From positions 1 to 32,296 of the forward strand of contig JAVCDC010000130.1 of assembly GCA_030765135.1 (NCBI GenBank): DNA of 32,296 nt. Reading direction: 5' to 3'. This document shows positions 13,666 to 21,343 of this stretch, in pieces (positions within the stretch are counted from its first letter, which is position 1; each line of letters begins with the position of its first letter). The position numbers and the translations under genes were made by a program. The stretch is from Candidatus Tritonobacter lacicola (lineage in GTDB: Bacteria > Auribacterota > Tritonobacteria > Tritonobacterales > Tritonobacteraceae). The notes beneath the pieces were generated by a model that searched no databases, was not told the DNA's origin, and was given only the letters and a program-made list of their open reading frames with translations.

Positions 13666-15117
13666 TTATTCCGTTATAAGGACGATCTCGTTGAGCAGGC
13701 CGTCCCCGTTGGAGTCGATGGATGTTGCCAGGACCGGGGAGGAGCCGGGGAGCTGGATGGAGAGGGAGCAGGACAGTTCACCGTCGGGCGTGGGCTCCAT
13801 GAAGTCGATTCGCGCCCTTCCCTTGGCGTCGGCTGCCAGGACCCCCAGCACTGCGGCCTTCCCGGCATCTTCCTCCAGGGAAAAGATGGAGAGAACTTCT
13901 TCATCCGGTGCGACCGGGAGTTCCCCGTAGTTCTCTTTCAAGGAGAGCTTCTCCCGTGAGATGTCCAGCTTGTGTAGCGAGAGGTTGTATCTCCTTCCTT
14001 CTACCTTCCTGAGCAAGCAGATCTCGTCGCCGTTCATGCCCGCCATGTGGGTCGTGGAGTCCGATGTTCCGAGGGGGATGCGACAGAGAAGGGATGGCGC
14101 TTCCATGGCGCTTGAAAATTTATAGACGTTTATCACCGGTTCTCCTTCAGCCGTGTCCTTGAGAATGACAATCTCGTCCCTGGAGCCGTCGCCGTCGGCG
14201 TCCACGGCGGCCATGCACCTGGCGTTGCTGCCGGCGGCTATCATCCACTCGTCTTTCGCCGCGATGGATATATCTTCTTCTTTTTCTTCGGGATCGGGGA
14301 GCCTGTAGACGTGGAATGTGAAGCCGCTCTCCTCCTCGTAGGAAACAGCGGCGAGCTCCCGGCCTATGCCGTCCCTGTCCCAGTCGCAGGATGAGATGAG
14401 GATGATATTCGCTCCTTCGGGTGTATCCCGCCGGGGGAGAAAGGGTAAGAGGCTCTCTCCCTCCCGGTCGATGGACGATGCCTCTATCGCCTCGAATGAA
14501 GCGGAAAAGGGATAGAGGAAGCTCGAGCCCCTGACTTCGTCGATGTCCAGGCTCCTTTTCGTCGTTTCGCCCCTGAGTATGAAGCCGAACATCGTTCTAT
14601 CAAGGCTGTTGAAGATATCGTCCAGGCCGAGTAAGTGGCCGATTTCATGGGCCATGACGTTCTGGATGTCCAGCGTTTCGGCCGAGGGAGCGGTGCTCCA
14701 GTCGTAATCCCGGGCGTTCACCTCTATGTCGCAGTCAACGATGCGCCCGTCCTCGAGGAAGTACCAGGTTGTCGCGTGTGCGATGGTCTGGGCCCCGTGT
14801 CTCCACCCATCCTCGACCCAGATGATGCAGTTCTTGCCGTCGTTGGCGACGGCCGGGCTCTTTATCAGCCCCCTGTAGGCGAAGCTTAGCCTTGCCGGCC
14901 CCACGTTCTCCCAGCTCTGGAAGGCCCGTATCACTCCCTCCACCGCGCCAGCCGGCATTGAGGGATTCGAGTCGATGTAGTAGTGGATAGGGAATTCGGC
15001 CCTGACCCAGCGGATGACAGATCCGGTCCTGCTGTACCTTATCTGGTATGCCCGGGCACTGAGAGGCAGCCCCAGGCATAGGGCCAGAAGTGCCGCACTA
15101 CAATATCGGGCGTTCAT
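13666..15117 (-). CDS. Secreted matrixin-like zinc metalloprotease with Asp-rich repeats
   Basis: 483 aa from ATG 15117, chosen because it opens a clean signal peptide (MNARYCSAALLALCLGLPLS, cleavage near ARA-YQ). A TTG 36 bases upstream is in frame but adds a charged extension. The catalytic domain (about 30-210) has the metzincin motif HEIGHLLGLDD (157-167) and a following Met-turn in DRTMFGF (Met176). The C-terminal half carries VCBS/FG-GAP-like Asp-rich segments: CDWDRDGIGREL, DADGDGSRDEIVIL and DSNGDGLLNEIVLI, which probably bind calcium. It has its own promoter and terminator. A signal peptide, protease motif and position beside the T2SS operon make it a likely T2SS substrate; that is inference. 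Confidence 0.85.
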   Translation of the reverse strand: MNARYCSAALLALCLGLPLSARAYQIRYSRTGSVIRWVRAEFPIHYYIDSNPSMPAGAVEGVIRAFQSWENVGPARLSFAYRGLIKSPAVANDGKNCIIWVEDGWRHGAQTIAHATTWYFLEDGRIVDCDIEVNARDYDWSTAPSAETLDIQNVMAHEIGHLLGLDDIFNSLDRTMFGFILRGETTKRSLDIDEVRGSSFLYPFSASFEAIEASSIDREGESLLPFLPRRDTPEGANIILISSCDWDRDGIGRELAAVSYEEESGFTFHVYRLPDPEEKEEDISIAAKDEWMIAAGSNARCMAAVDADGDGSRDEIVILKDTAEGEPVINVYKFSSAMEAPSLLCRIPLGTSDSTTHMAGMNGDEICLLRKVEGRRYNLSLHKLDISREKLSLKENYGELPVAPDEEVLSIFSLEEDAGKAAVLGVLAADAKGRARIDFMEPTPDGELSCSLSIQLPGSSPVLATSIDSNGDGLLNEIVLITE

Positions 15118-15188
15118 AGTAAGGATTCCCGCATGCCTTTTTCTGCGGATCAAAGGTTGAGAAGGGGTTCATCAGTCGAGCTTATTAT

Positions 15189-15217
15189 AATATAGCGCTA
15201 TTAGACGCACTTGTCAA
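15189..15217 (-). promoter_or_regulatory. Sigma70-type promoter of the metalloprotease gene
   Basis: On the minus strand TTGACA (15217-15212) and TATATT (15194-15189) are separated by 17 bases, a near-consensus sigma70 promoter. The protease ATG is about 70 bases downstream. Confidence 0.7.
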
Positions 15218-15237
15218 TGAAGGGTGGGGAAAACAGA

Positions 15238-15312
15238 GGGAAAACAGGGAAGTGCAAGGAACATCAAGGAATATCATAATGTTTATTTCCCTGTTTTCCC
15301 TGATATTCCTTG
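15238..15312 (-). terminator. Two interlocked inverted repeats after the TPR membrane protein gene
   Basis: GGGAAAACAGGGAA (15238-15251) is complementary to 15287-15300, a 14-bp stem. CAAGGAATATCA (15265-15276) is complementary to 15301-15312, a 12-bp stem. The four arms alternate, so the stems cannot form as nested hairpins: they are either alternatives or a pseudoknot. The block begins right after the stop at 15314-15316 and probably ends that transcript. There is no clear U-tract. Confidence 0.55.
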
Positions 15313-15313
15313 T

Positions 15314-17761
15314 TTACTTCAGCTTCTCGAGGAGCTTCTTCGCGTCCTCGAAGCCGGGGTCGATCTTCAGGACTTTTTTCAGTTGCTTTTTGGCTTTTCT
15401 TTTCTTTCCCGTCTCGTGGTAGAGGAGAGCGAGGTTGAAGTTGGAAGGGACCGACTCCGGGTCGATGGCCAGTGCCGAGAGGTAGTGCTCGACGGCCTCG
15501 TCGTTCATCCCCATCTTCTGGCAGAGCGCCGCCAGGTTGTGGTGCGCCCTGCCGTCGTCCGGGTTGAGGCGGACGGCTTCCATGAACTGCCTGCGCGCGT
15601 TCTCCAGGTCGCCCTTCCTGCTGTAGGCGATGCCGAGCTGATACCGCGCCATGGGCTCGCCGGGGAGGATGGCCGTCGCCTCCCTGTATTTTTCTATGGC
15701 CCCGTCGAGGTTGCCCCGCTCCTCGAGCTGCCGGCCGGTACGGAGGAGGAGCAGCGGGCCCGTCGCGCTGTCACTCATCGCAAGTAGCCTCTTCCGGGTC
15801 TCGCGCATGGAGCTCTCGACCGCGGCGTCCGACGGGTCCAGCCCGTGCGCAGTTGTCCAGCAGCGTAGCGCGCCCCTGTCATCGCCCGTCGAGGATAGGG
15901 CGCCCGCGAGGTTCTTCACGGCCTGGAGGTGGGAGGGCTCAACGGCGATGGCCCTCTCGAAGGCGGCGATGGCCTCTGTCGTCCGCCCTTCCTCTACATG
16001 GCAGATCCCGATGTTGTTGTAGAACGCCGCCTCGTCCGGTGCTTTCCCAGCGGCCGCCTCGTAATACTCGACAGCCCTGTCGTTCATTCCGGCCGCCGAA
16101 TAAAGGTTGCCCAGGGTGAAATCCAGGAAGGGGAACTTCCTTTTTATTAACCATCGGCCGGTGAGGCCGGAAAGGCGGGTGGCTTCAATCTCTGCGGGTG
16201 GCGGGACGGAATCGAGCTTCGCCAGGTCGATCTCGTGTTTCCGGATGACGGGCTCGTTCTCCTCGTTTCTCAGCAGGAAGACGGTAGAGCTCCCGTCCAG
16301 GTGGACGAGGGCCCAGTCCTTGTCGCGGTATATCCGCGAGAAGAGGGCTGCATCGGGCGTTACCCAGTGGTCCAGGATCGCGTAGGTCACGCCGTATCCG
16401 GCGACGCATTCAGGCCAGCGGCCGGGGTCCCTGAGGAGGGATATGTAGAAGGAGTAGAACTCGTTGGATATGGCCTCGAGGCGCCCGTCTATGAACTCGC
16501 GCCTCTCGGGGTAACATTTCCAGATAAAGTAGCCTCCGGCGCCCAGTGTGTTGAAGACGTTGCCTCCGATCCCGTTTTCCGTTACGAAGTCCACCGCGCC
16601 GACGGGGTACGTGGGGCTGTTGACGCCGAAGCCGAAGCTCCGGGTGCTCTTCTCGTGTATGGCGTAGTTGTCGGTGACGACCAGGAATATCGTCGCGGCG
16701 GCCATGATTGAAAGGATGCCGTACCCGGTTTTCAACAGGGGCGATCCGGAGAGAGCCGTCGATAACCTTTTGCCGCGGGGCGAGCCGTCTAGAAACGAGT
16801 TGATGTTGTGTACCGCGGCTGCGGCGGCCGCGAAGGCGAAGATGGGGAGGTTCCTTTTTGCCGACGCGGCCAGGTAGAGGAAGGCGATGTACGAGAGGAG
16901 GAGGAACAGGTTCGTTCTCCGCAGGTTCAGGACGAAGGTGAAGAGGGAGAGGCCGGCGAGGCAGATAAAGGCCGAGAGGGTGTACGATTTTAGTGAAAGG
17001 AATATTTCAAGGAGCCGGAGGGGGTTGTGGGTCGGGAGGGGGCTTATGAACTCGGCGATCGTGCTGGCAAAGACGTTGCTTAAATGGCCCACCCGCTTGA
17101 AGAGGAGAAGCGGGAATAGCGCCCCCCTGCAGGCGTACGGGTTGACGAAGCAGGCGGCGATACAGAGGAGCAGGAGCAGGGCAGGCCGGCGGACGTCGCC
17201 GCGGATTGCCCTGCTCACGAAGTGGAAGAAGACAAGGATTATACCCAGGACGAAGAGCCCCTGGACGTTCACCCACAGGAGCTGGAGGACCGGCAGGAGG
17301 TATATCAGTTTCGACCGTCTCCTTTCGTCGTCCAGCAGGATCTTGAGATAGAGCGCGAAAAGGGGGATGCTGAAGATCTCCGGCCTGGCGAAGAACCTTT
17401 CCTGGGAGCAGAGAACAGCGAGGTAAAAGAAGACGGCGGTTGCGATGGCCCGCTCGCCCCGGTAGCCTGTCCGGAAGAGGATGGCGAACGCCAGGAGGAG
17501 GCAGAGCGATTTTAAAAGGATAAGGCCGTCCGCCCCTGCCACCGAGTAGACCCCGTAGGCGATGACCTGGAAGAGCCACTGTATGTCGACCCACTCGTGG
17601 CCCGCCTGGGTGTAGGAGAAGATGTTCAGGCGGGGAATGCTTCCCGATTCCAGGATGTAGCGCCCCGCGGCGAGGTGGTACCAGATGTCGTAGCTGTAAA
17701 TCTTGCTGATGGAGAAGGCCAGGACGAGGAGAAAGAGAAGAAATATTGTTACCTTTTTCAT
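15314..17761 (-). CDS. Polytopic membrane protein with C-terminal TPR repeats (GT-C-like)
   Basis: 815 aa. A signal-anchor-like first span is followed by DIWYHLAAGRYILE near residues 25-38, the acidic loop-1 pattern seen in GT-C-fold membrane glycosyltransferases. About ten further hydrophobic spans run to near residue 360. A soluble stretch (about 370-530) contains GGNVFNTLGAGGYFIWKCYP, common in this membrane-TPR family. From about 540 to the end there are seven or eight TPR units, for example AAFYNNIGICHVEEGRTTEA and MARYQLGIAYSRKGDLENAR. A role in protein or lipid glycosylation or in a surface polymer is plausible but unproven; the donor and acceptor cannot be told. AGGCGAAG lies just before ATG 17761. 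Confidence 0.8.
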   Translation of the reverse strand: MKKVTIFLLFLLVLAFSISKIYSYDIWYHLAAGRYILESGSIPRLNIFSYTQAGHEWVDIQWLFQVIAYGVYSVAGADGLILLKSLCLLLAFAILFRTGYRGERAIATAVFFYLAVLCSQERFFARPEIFSIPLFALYLKILLDDERRRSKLIYLLPVLQLLWVNVQGLFVLGIILVFFHFVSRAIRGDVRRPALLLLLCIAACFVNPYACRGALFPLLLFKRVGHLSNVFASTIAEFISPLPTHNPLRLLEIFLSLKSYTLSAFICLAGLSLFTFVLNLRRTNLFLLLSYIAFLYLAASAKRNLPIFAFAAAAAAVHNINSFLDGSPRGKRLSTALSGSPLLKTGYGILSIMAAATIFLVVTDNYAIHEKSTRSFGFGVNSPTYPVGAVDFVTENGIGGNVFNTLGAGGYFIWKCYPERREFIDGRLEAISNEFYSFYISLLRDPGRWPECVAGYGVTYAILDHWVTPDAALFSRIYRDKDWALVHLDGSSTVFLLRNEENEPVIRKHEIDLAKLDSVPPPAEIEATRLSGLTGRWLIKRKFPFLDFTLGNLYSAAGMNDRAVEYYEAAAGKAPDEAAFYNNIGICHVEEGRTTEAIAAFERAIAVEPSHLQAVKNLAGALSSTGDDRGALRCWTTAHGLDPSDAAVESSMRETRKRLLAMSDSATGPLLLLRTGRQLEERGNLDGAIEKYREATAILPGEPMARYQLGIAYSRKGDLENARRQFMEAVRLNPDDGRAHHNLAALCQKMGMNDEAVEHYLSALAIDPESVPSNFNLALLYHETGKKRKAKKQLKKVLKIDPGFEDAKKLLEKLK

Positions 17762-18134
17762 CTTCGCCTATTGATTGGGCAAGGAGGTATCCTTGAAAGG
17801 AACTAGAGAGAGTGAAGTTTTAAAATCCGAATTCCGAAATCCGAATGACGAATCAATATCCAATGGCCGAATGTCGAATCCATAAGCAGCAATAACCAAG
17901 ATGCAAGATACAATAACCAAACAATATCCAAATTCAAAATTCAAAGAACCAAACTCTAAAGCTTTATCTCCAAGGTCAAATCATAGTTTGTTTGGTGATT
18001 GAATATTGGTTATTGATGATTGTTTGTATCTTGTTTCTTGGTGTTTGGTTATTAATAACTTTTGTCATTGATTCATCGTTCTGGTTTCTGGTTTGGTCAT
18101 TTTTTGTAATTTGCCCAGGAACGATGGCAAGATG
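17762..18134. repeat. AT-rich intergenic region with imperfect long inverted repeat
   Basis: No gene is seen. The left part (about 17891-17935) and right part (about 18001-18053) are imperfect inverse copies sharing AATAACCAA, CAAGATACAA and again AATAACCAA. Simple motifs of the AATCCGAA/AATGTCGAA kind occupy 17820-17880. The segment with ATGCAAGATACAA is related to that at 1365-1405. The region lies between two minus-strand genes and must hold the promoter of the TPR protein gene, which I cannot place with confidence. Confidence 0.6.
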
Positions 18135-19250
18135 TTATTCTATCAGCCCTTTCTCCCTCAGCTCTTCCGTCGCCTTATCTACCATGTCGGTCGACTCGGC
18201 CGTCCTGCTCCACTCTATAAGCTCCTTCATGCCCTCCTCGAACGACTTGGACGGGGAGAAGCCGAGCTCCTTCCGTATCTTCGAGATATCGGAGAAACAG
18301 TGGCGGATGTCGCCCTTCCTGAACTTGTTTGCCACCTCGGGCTCGAGCTCCTTGCCGTACAGGTTGTTCAGGATACTCGCTATCTCGACGATCGATATCG
18401 ACCTTCCCGACCCGACGTTGTACGATCGGTAGTTCGCGGCGTCCTTCTCCATAGCGAGCATGTTGGCCTGGACGATATCGTGAACGCTTATGAAGTCCCG
18501 GCTCTGAACACCGTCCTCGAACACCAGGGGCCTGTGGTCGTTCTTGATGCGGCTCATGAATATCGCCGCGACGCCGGTGTAGGGGTTGGATAGCGATTGC
18601 CTGGGCCCGTACACGTTGAAGTACCTGAGGCAGACGACGGGGATATGGTACGTGGTGCCGATGTTGATGACCATGTCCTCCTGGACGCGCTTGGTTATGG
18701 CGTAGATCGAGCTGTTTCCGAGCGGATGCTCCTCGGTCGTGGGTACCGGCTTCAGGTCCTGACCGCACTCGGGGCACTTCAGCTCCCACTCCCCCTTCTT
18801 CAACTGCTCCTCCGGCCGGAGCTCGACGAGCATGCGGCCGTGGGCGGCGCACTCGTAAGGCCCCTCGCCGTAGCTGCTCATCGAGGCGGGGAGGACGATC
18901 TTCGCGACGCGGTTCTTCGTGTTGACGATGATATCGAGGAGGTTTGACGTTCCCCCGATGTTGACGTCCGTGTAGTACTTGATCTCGTACTGGGATTGCC
19001 CGACGCCGACGGCCGCGGCCTCGTGGAAGACGACCTCGATATCGCCGAGTGCGGCCTTGAACGCGTCGTAGTCCCTGACGTCTCCCTTTATGAACTCGGC
19101 TTCCGTGTTGAGGTAGTCCGGGGGATTGCTGCCGGGATGCACCTGGGGGTCGAGGTTGTCGAATATCCTTACCTGGTGCCCCTCGCGGACGAGCCTGTCC
19201 ACAATGAAGCTCCCGATGAATCCCGCTCCGCCTGTAACAAGTATCTTCAC
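18135..19250 (-). CDS. NAD-dependent sugar-nucleotide epimerase with inserted zinc-ribbon-like segment
   Basis: Extended short-chain dehydrogenase of the nucleotide-sugar epimerase/dehydratase family. 371 aa from GTG 19250, which has AGGAGGG five bases upstream and opens directly with the Rossmann motif KILVTGGAGFIG (glycines at 7-13). An upstream in-frame ATG would add 24 unrelated residues. The catalytic Ser is in ASMSSYGEG and the Tyr-Lys pair is in YAITK (183-187). Between them is an insertion with YECAAHG (Cys134, His138) and CPECG (Cys159, Cys162), resembling a zinc ribbon. Similar insertions occur in a clade that includes dTDP-L-rhamnose 4-epimerase-like enzymes, so that substrate class is possible. 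It probably supplies sugar donors for the nearby glycosyltransferases. Confidence 0.88.
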   Translation of the reverse strand: MKILVTGGAGFIGSFIVDRLVREGHQVRIFDNLDPQVHPGSNPPDYLNTEAEFIKGDVRDYDAFKAALGDIEVVFHEAAAVGVGQSQYEIKYYTDVNIGGTSNLLDIIVNTKNRVAKIVLPASMSSYGEGPYECAAHGRMLVELRPEEQLKKGEWELKCPECGQDLKPVPTTEEHPLGNSSIYAITKRVQEDMVINIGTTYHIPVVCLRYFNVYGPRQSLSNPYTGVAAIFMSRIKNDHRPLVFEDGVQSRDFISVHDIVQANMLAMEKDAANYRSYNVGSGRSISIVEIASILNNLYGKELEPEVANKFRKGDIRHCFSDISKIRKELGFSPSKSFEEGMKELIEWSRTAESTDMVDKATEELREKGLIE

Positions 19251-19564
19251 ATTACCCTCCTGGCTTTGTTCGTGGTTCTTCCTATTATTGATCGCAACTC
19301 GTGTTCGGGTGAAAAATAACACCTATTTATCCACGAATTCATAAGAAATTTCCACTAATTTCCGCTTCGTACCGCTTTTGCCCCGTTTTATCCGGTCCCC
19401 GCCCCCGGGCGGGAGGACCCCGGCACGTCCCGCTTTCCGGCCGGCCGTGTTGACCCTGCCCGCGAGATGGGCTAAAATACGTGCAGGTCTTCCGGGGGCC
19501 TCGCCCGGTTCGGCGGCGTGAAACCTGGACGGGTTGAAGGGCTGAAAGATACACGGAGGTTGTC
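19251..19564. promoter_or_regulatory. Divergent intergenic region with GC-rich structured leader before the AOR gene
   Basis: The left 100 bases are AT-rich and lie upstream of the minus-strand epimerase. The right part is GC-rich and structured. GGTCC (19394-19398) pairs with GGACC (19415-19419) over an inner CCGCC/GGCGG stem. Further on, CAGGT (19484-19488) pairs with ACCTG (19523-19527), enclosing CCGGG/CCCGG (19492-19496, 19504-19508). GGAGG at 19555-19559 is the ribosome binding site of the AOR gene. A ligand-responsive leader is possible for a cofactor enzyme, but I do not recognise a known riboswitch. No convincing gene is seen on either strand. Confidence 0.45.
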
Positions 19565-21292
19565 ATGGAGAAAATTTACAGGGTCGACATGGGCTGTCTT
19601 TCCGTGAAGCCGGAGAGGATTCCGTTGAACCTCCTGGGCTTCGGCGGCCGCGGCTTTACATCGTCGATCGTCTCGGACGAAGTCCCCGCCACCTGCGATC
19701 CCCTTTCGGCGGACAACAAGATCGTTTACGCCTGCGGCCTCCTCGCCGGGACACGGGCCTCAACGTCCGGGAGGATATCGGTGGGGACTAAGAGCCCCCT
19801 CACCGGCGGTATCAAGGAGAGCAACGCGGGCGGCATGGCCGGACGCGCCATGGGGCGCCTTGGCGTAAGGGGGATCATCGTGGAGGGGAAGCCGGCTGAG
19901 GGCACCTACGTGTTGATTGTGGATTCGAAGGGGGCCCGGCTTGAGAGGCGGGACGACCTTCGCATGATGAGGAGCTATGCCGCGGTCGGGAAGCTGCGCG
20001 AGTCCTACGGAACCGGGGTCAGCCTTGTGCTGGTCGGGCCCGCCGGGGAGAGGTCGATGCGGGCGGCCAGCATCATCGTCACGGACGTTGAGGGGCGCCC
20101 GACGCGCCACTGCGGCCGGGGCGGGACCGGCGCCGTTATGGGCTCCAAGGGGCTGAAGGCCATCGTGCTGGATGCCTCCGGGTCCGGGCCGCCGGAGATC
20201 AAGGACCCGGTGTCGTTCAAGGAGCACGCGCGCCTCTTCGCCAGGACGCTGACGGAGCACCCGGTGAGCGGCGAGGCGCTTCCCGTTTACGGGACGAACG
20301 TCCTGGCAAACATCATCAACAAGGCGGCCGCTTATCCGACGAAAAATTTTACCGCGGGCGTCTTCGACGGCGTAGAAAAAATCAGCGGCGAGACGATGCA
20401 CGATGTTATCGTCAGGCGGGGCGGCAAGCCGACCCACGTCTGCCAGCCCGGCTGCGTTATCCGCTGCTCCAACGTCTACGTGGACGGGAAGGGCGAACAC
20501 CTGGCGTCCGGCCTGGAGTACGAGTCGATATGGGCCAACGGCGCCAATTGCGGCATAGACGATCTCGACATAATAGCCCGCCTCGACCGCCTCTACGACG
20601 AGCTGGGGCTCGACTCCATCGAGATGGGCGTGGCCCTGGGCGTGGCGATGTACGCCGGCGTTCTCCCTTTCGGCGACGGGGAGGGCGCTATCCGCCTGAT
20701 CGAGGGGGTAGTAGAGGAGACCGGGATAGGGAGCGTCCTGGGGCACGGGGCGAAGGCGACGGGCGAGCACCTGAATTGCGATCGCGTCCCCGTGGTCAAG
20801 GGGCAGGCCCTTCCGGCGTATGATCCCCGGGCGATAAAGGGCATGGGGGTTACTTACGCGACCTCGCCCATGGGTGCGGACCACACGGCGGGATACACCA
20901 TCGCGACCAATATCCTGGAGTGCGGGGGCTCGATCCATCCGCTCTCGACCGAGGGGCAGGTCGAGCTTTCGAGGAAGCTCCAGATAGCGACGGCGGCCCT
21001 GGACAGCGTCAACGTGTGCATCTTCGTCGCGTTCGCCGCCCTGGATAACCCCGACACGGTGAAGTCCCTCATCGGGATGATAAACGCCAGGCACGGGTGG
21101 GACATGACCGCCGACAATTTAATGGAGATGGGCATGGAGATACTGCGGAGGGAGCGGCTCTTCAACAGCATGGCGGGCTTGACCGCGAAGGACGACAGGC
21201 TGCCGGAATTCTTTCACAGCGAGAAACTCCCGCCCCACAATCAGGTTTTCGACATCCCGGACGAGGAGCTGGACACGGTCTTCGATTTTTAG
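19565..21292 (+). CDS. Aldehyde:ferredoxin oxidoreductase family tungstoenzyme
   Basis: 575 aa, close to the usual length. AOR enzymes oxidise aldehydes to acids with ferredoxin, using a bis-pyranopterin tungsten cofactor and one [4Fe-4S] cluster. The N-terminal pterin-binding domain covers about 5-205 (GFGGRGFTS, GIKESNAGGMAGRAMGRLGV, THRE-type region RHCGRGGTGAVMGSKGLKAI). The cluster ligands are Cys293, Cys297 and Cys301 in CQPGCVIRC, with Cys485 as the fourth. The cofactor-binding AYDPRAIKGMGVTYATSPMG (418-437) is intact. The exact substrate cannot be told. GGAGG stands five bases before ATG 19565. It is followed in the same direction by glycosyltransferase genes, with no obvious metabolic link. 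Confidence 0.94.
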   Translation: MEKIYRVDMGCLSVKPERIPLNLLGFGGRGFTSSIVSDEVPATCDPLSADNKIVYACGLLAGTRASTSGRISVGTKSPLTGGIKESNAGGMAGRAMGRLGVRGIIVEGKPAEGTYVLIVDSKGARLERRDDLRMMRSYAAVGKLRESYGTGVSLVLVGPAGERSMRAASIIVTDVEGRPTRHCGRGGTGAVMGSKGLKAIVLDASGSGPPEIKDPVSFKEHARLFARTLTEHPVSGEALPVYGTNVLANIINKAAAYPTKNFTAGVFDGVEKISGETMHDVIVRRGGKPTHVCQPGCVIRCSNVYVDGKGEHLASGLEYESIWANGANCGIDDLDIIARLDRLYDELGLDSIEMGVALGVAMYAGVLPFGDGEGAIRLIEGVVEETGIGSVLGHGAKATGEHLNCDRVPVVKGQALPAYDPRAIKGMGVTYATSPMGADHTAGYTIATNILECGGSIHPLSTEGQVELSRKLQIATAALDSVNVCIFVAFAALDNPDTVKSLIGMINARHGWDMTADNLMEMGMEILRRERLFNSMAGLTAKDDRLPEFFHSEKLPPHNQVFDIPDEELDTVFDF

Positions 21293-21343
21293 CGCCGCCC
21301 CGGCCTTCGCGGGGAGAATGATCCGGGCGAGGCTTCCACTGTT

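Noticed and set aside
19339-19566. 75-codon minus-strand frame between the epimerase and AOR genes
   Set aside because: Arg/Gly/Pro-rich, no ribosome binding site, and it covers the structured AOR leader; most likely non-coding.
19760-21094. Long minus-strand open frame opposite the AOR gene
   Set aside because: Shadow of a strongly supported enzyme gene in GC-rich DNA; no recognisable domain.
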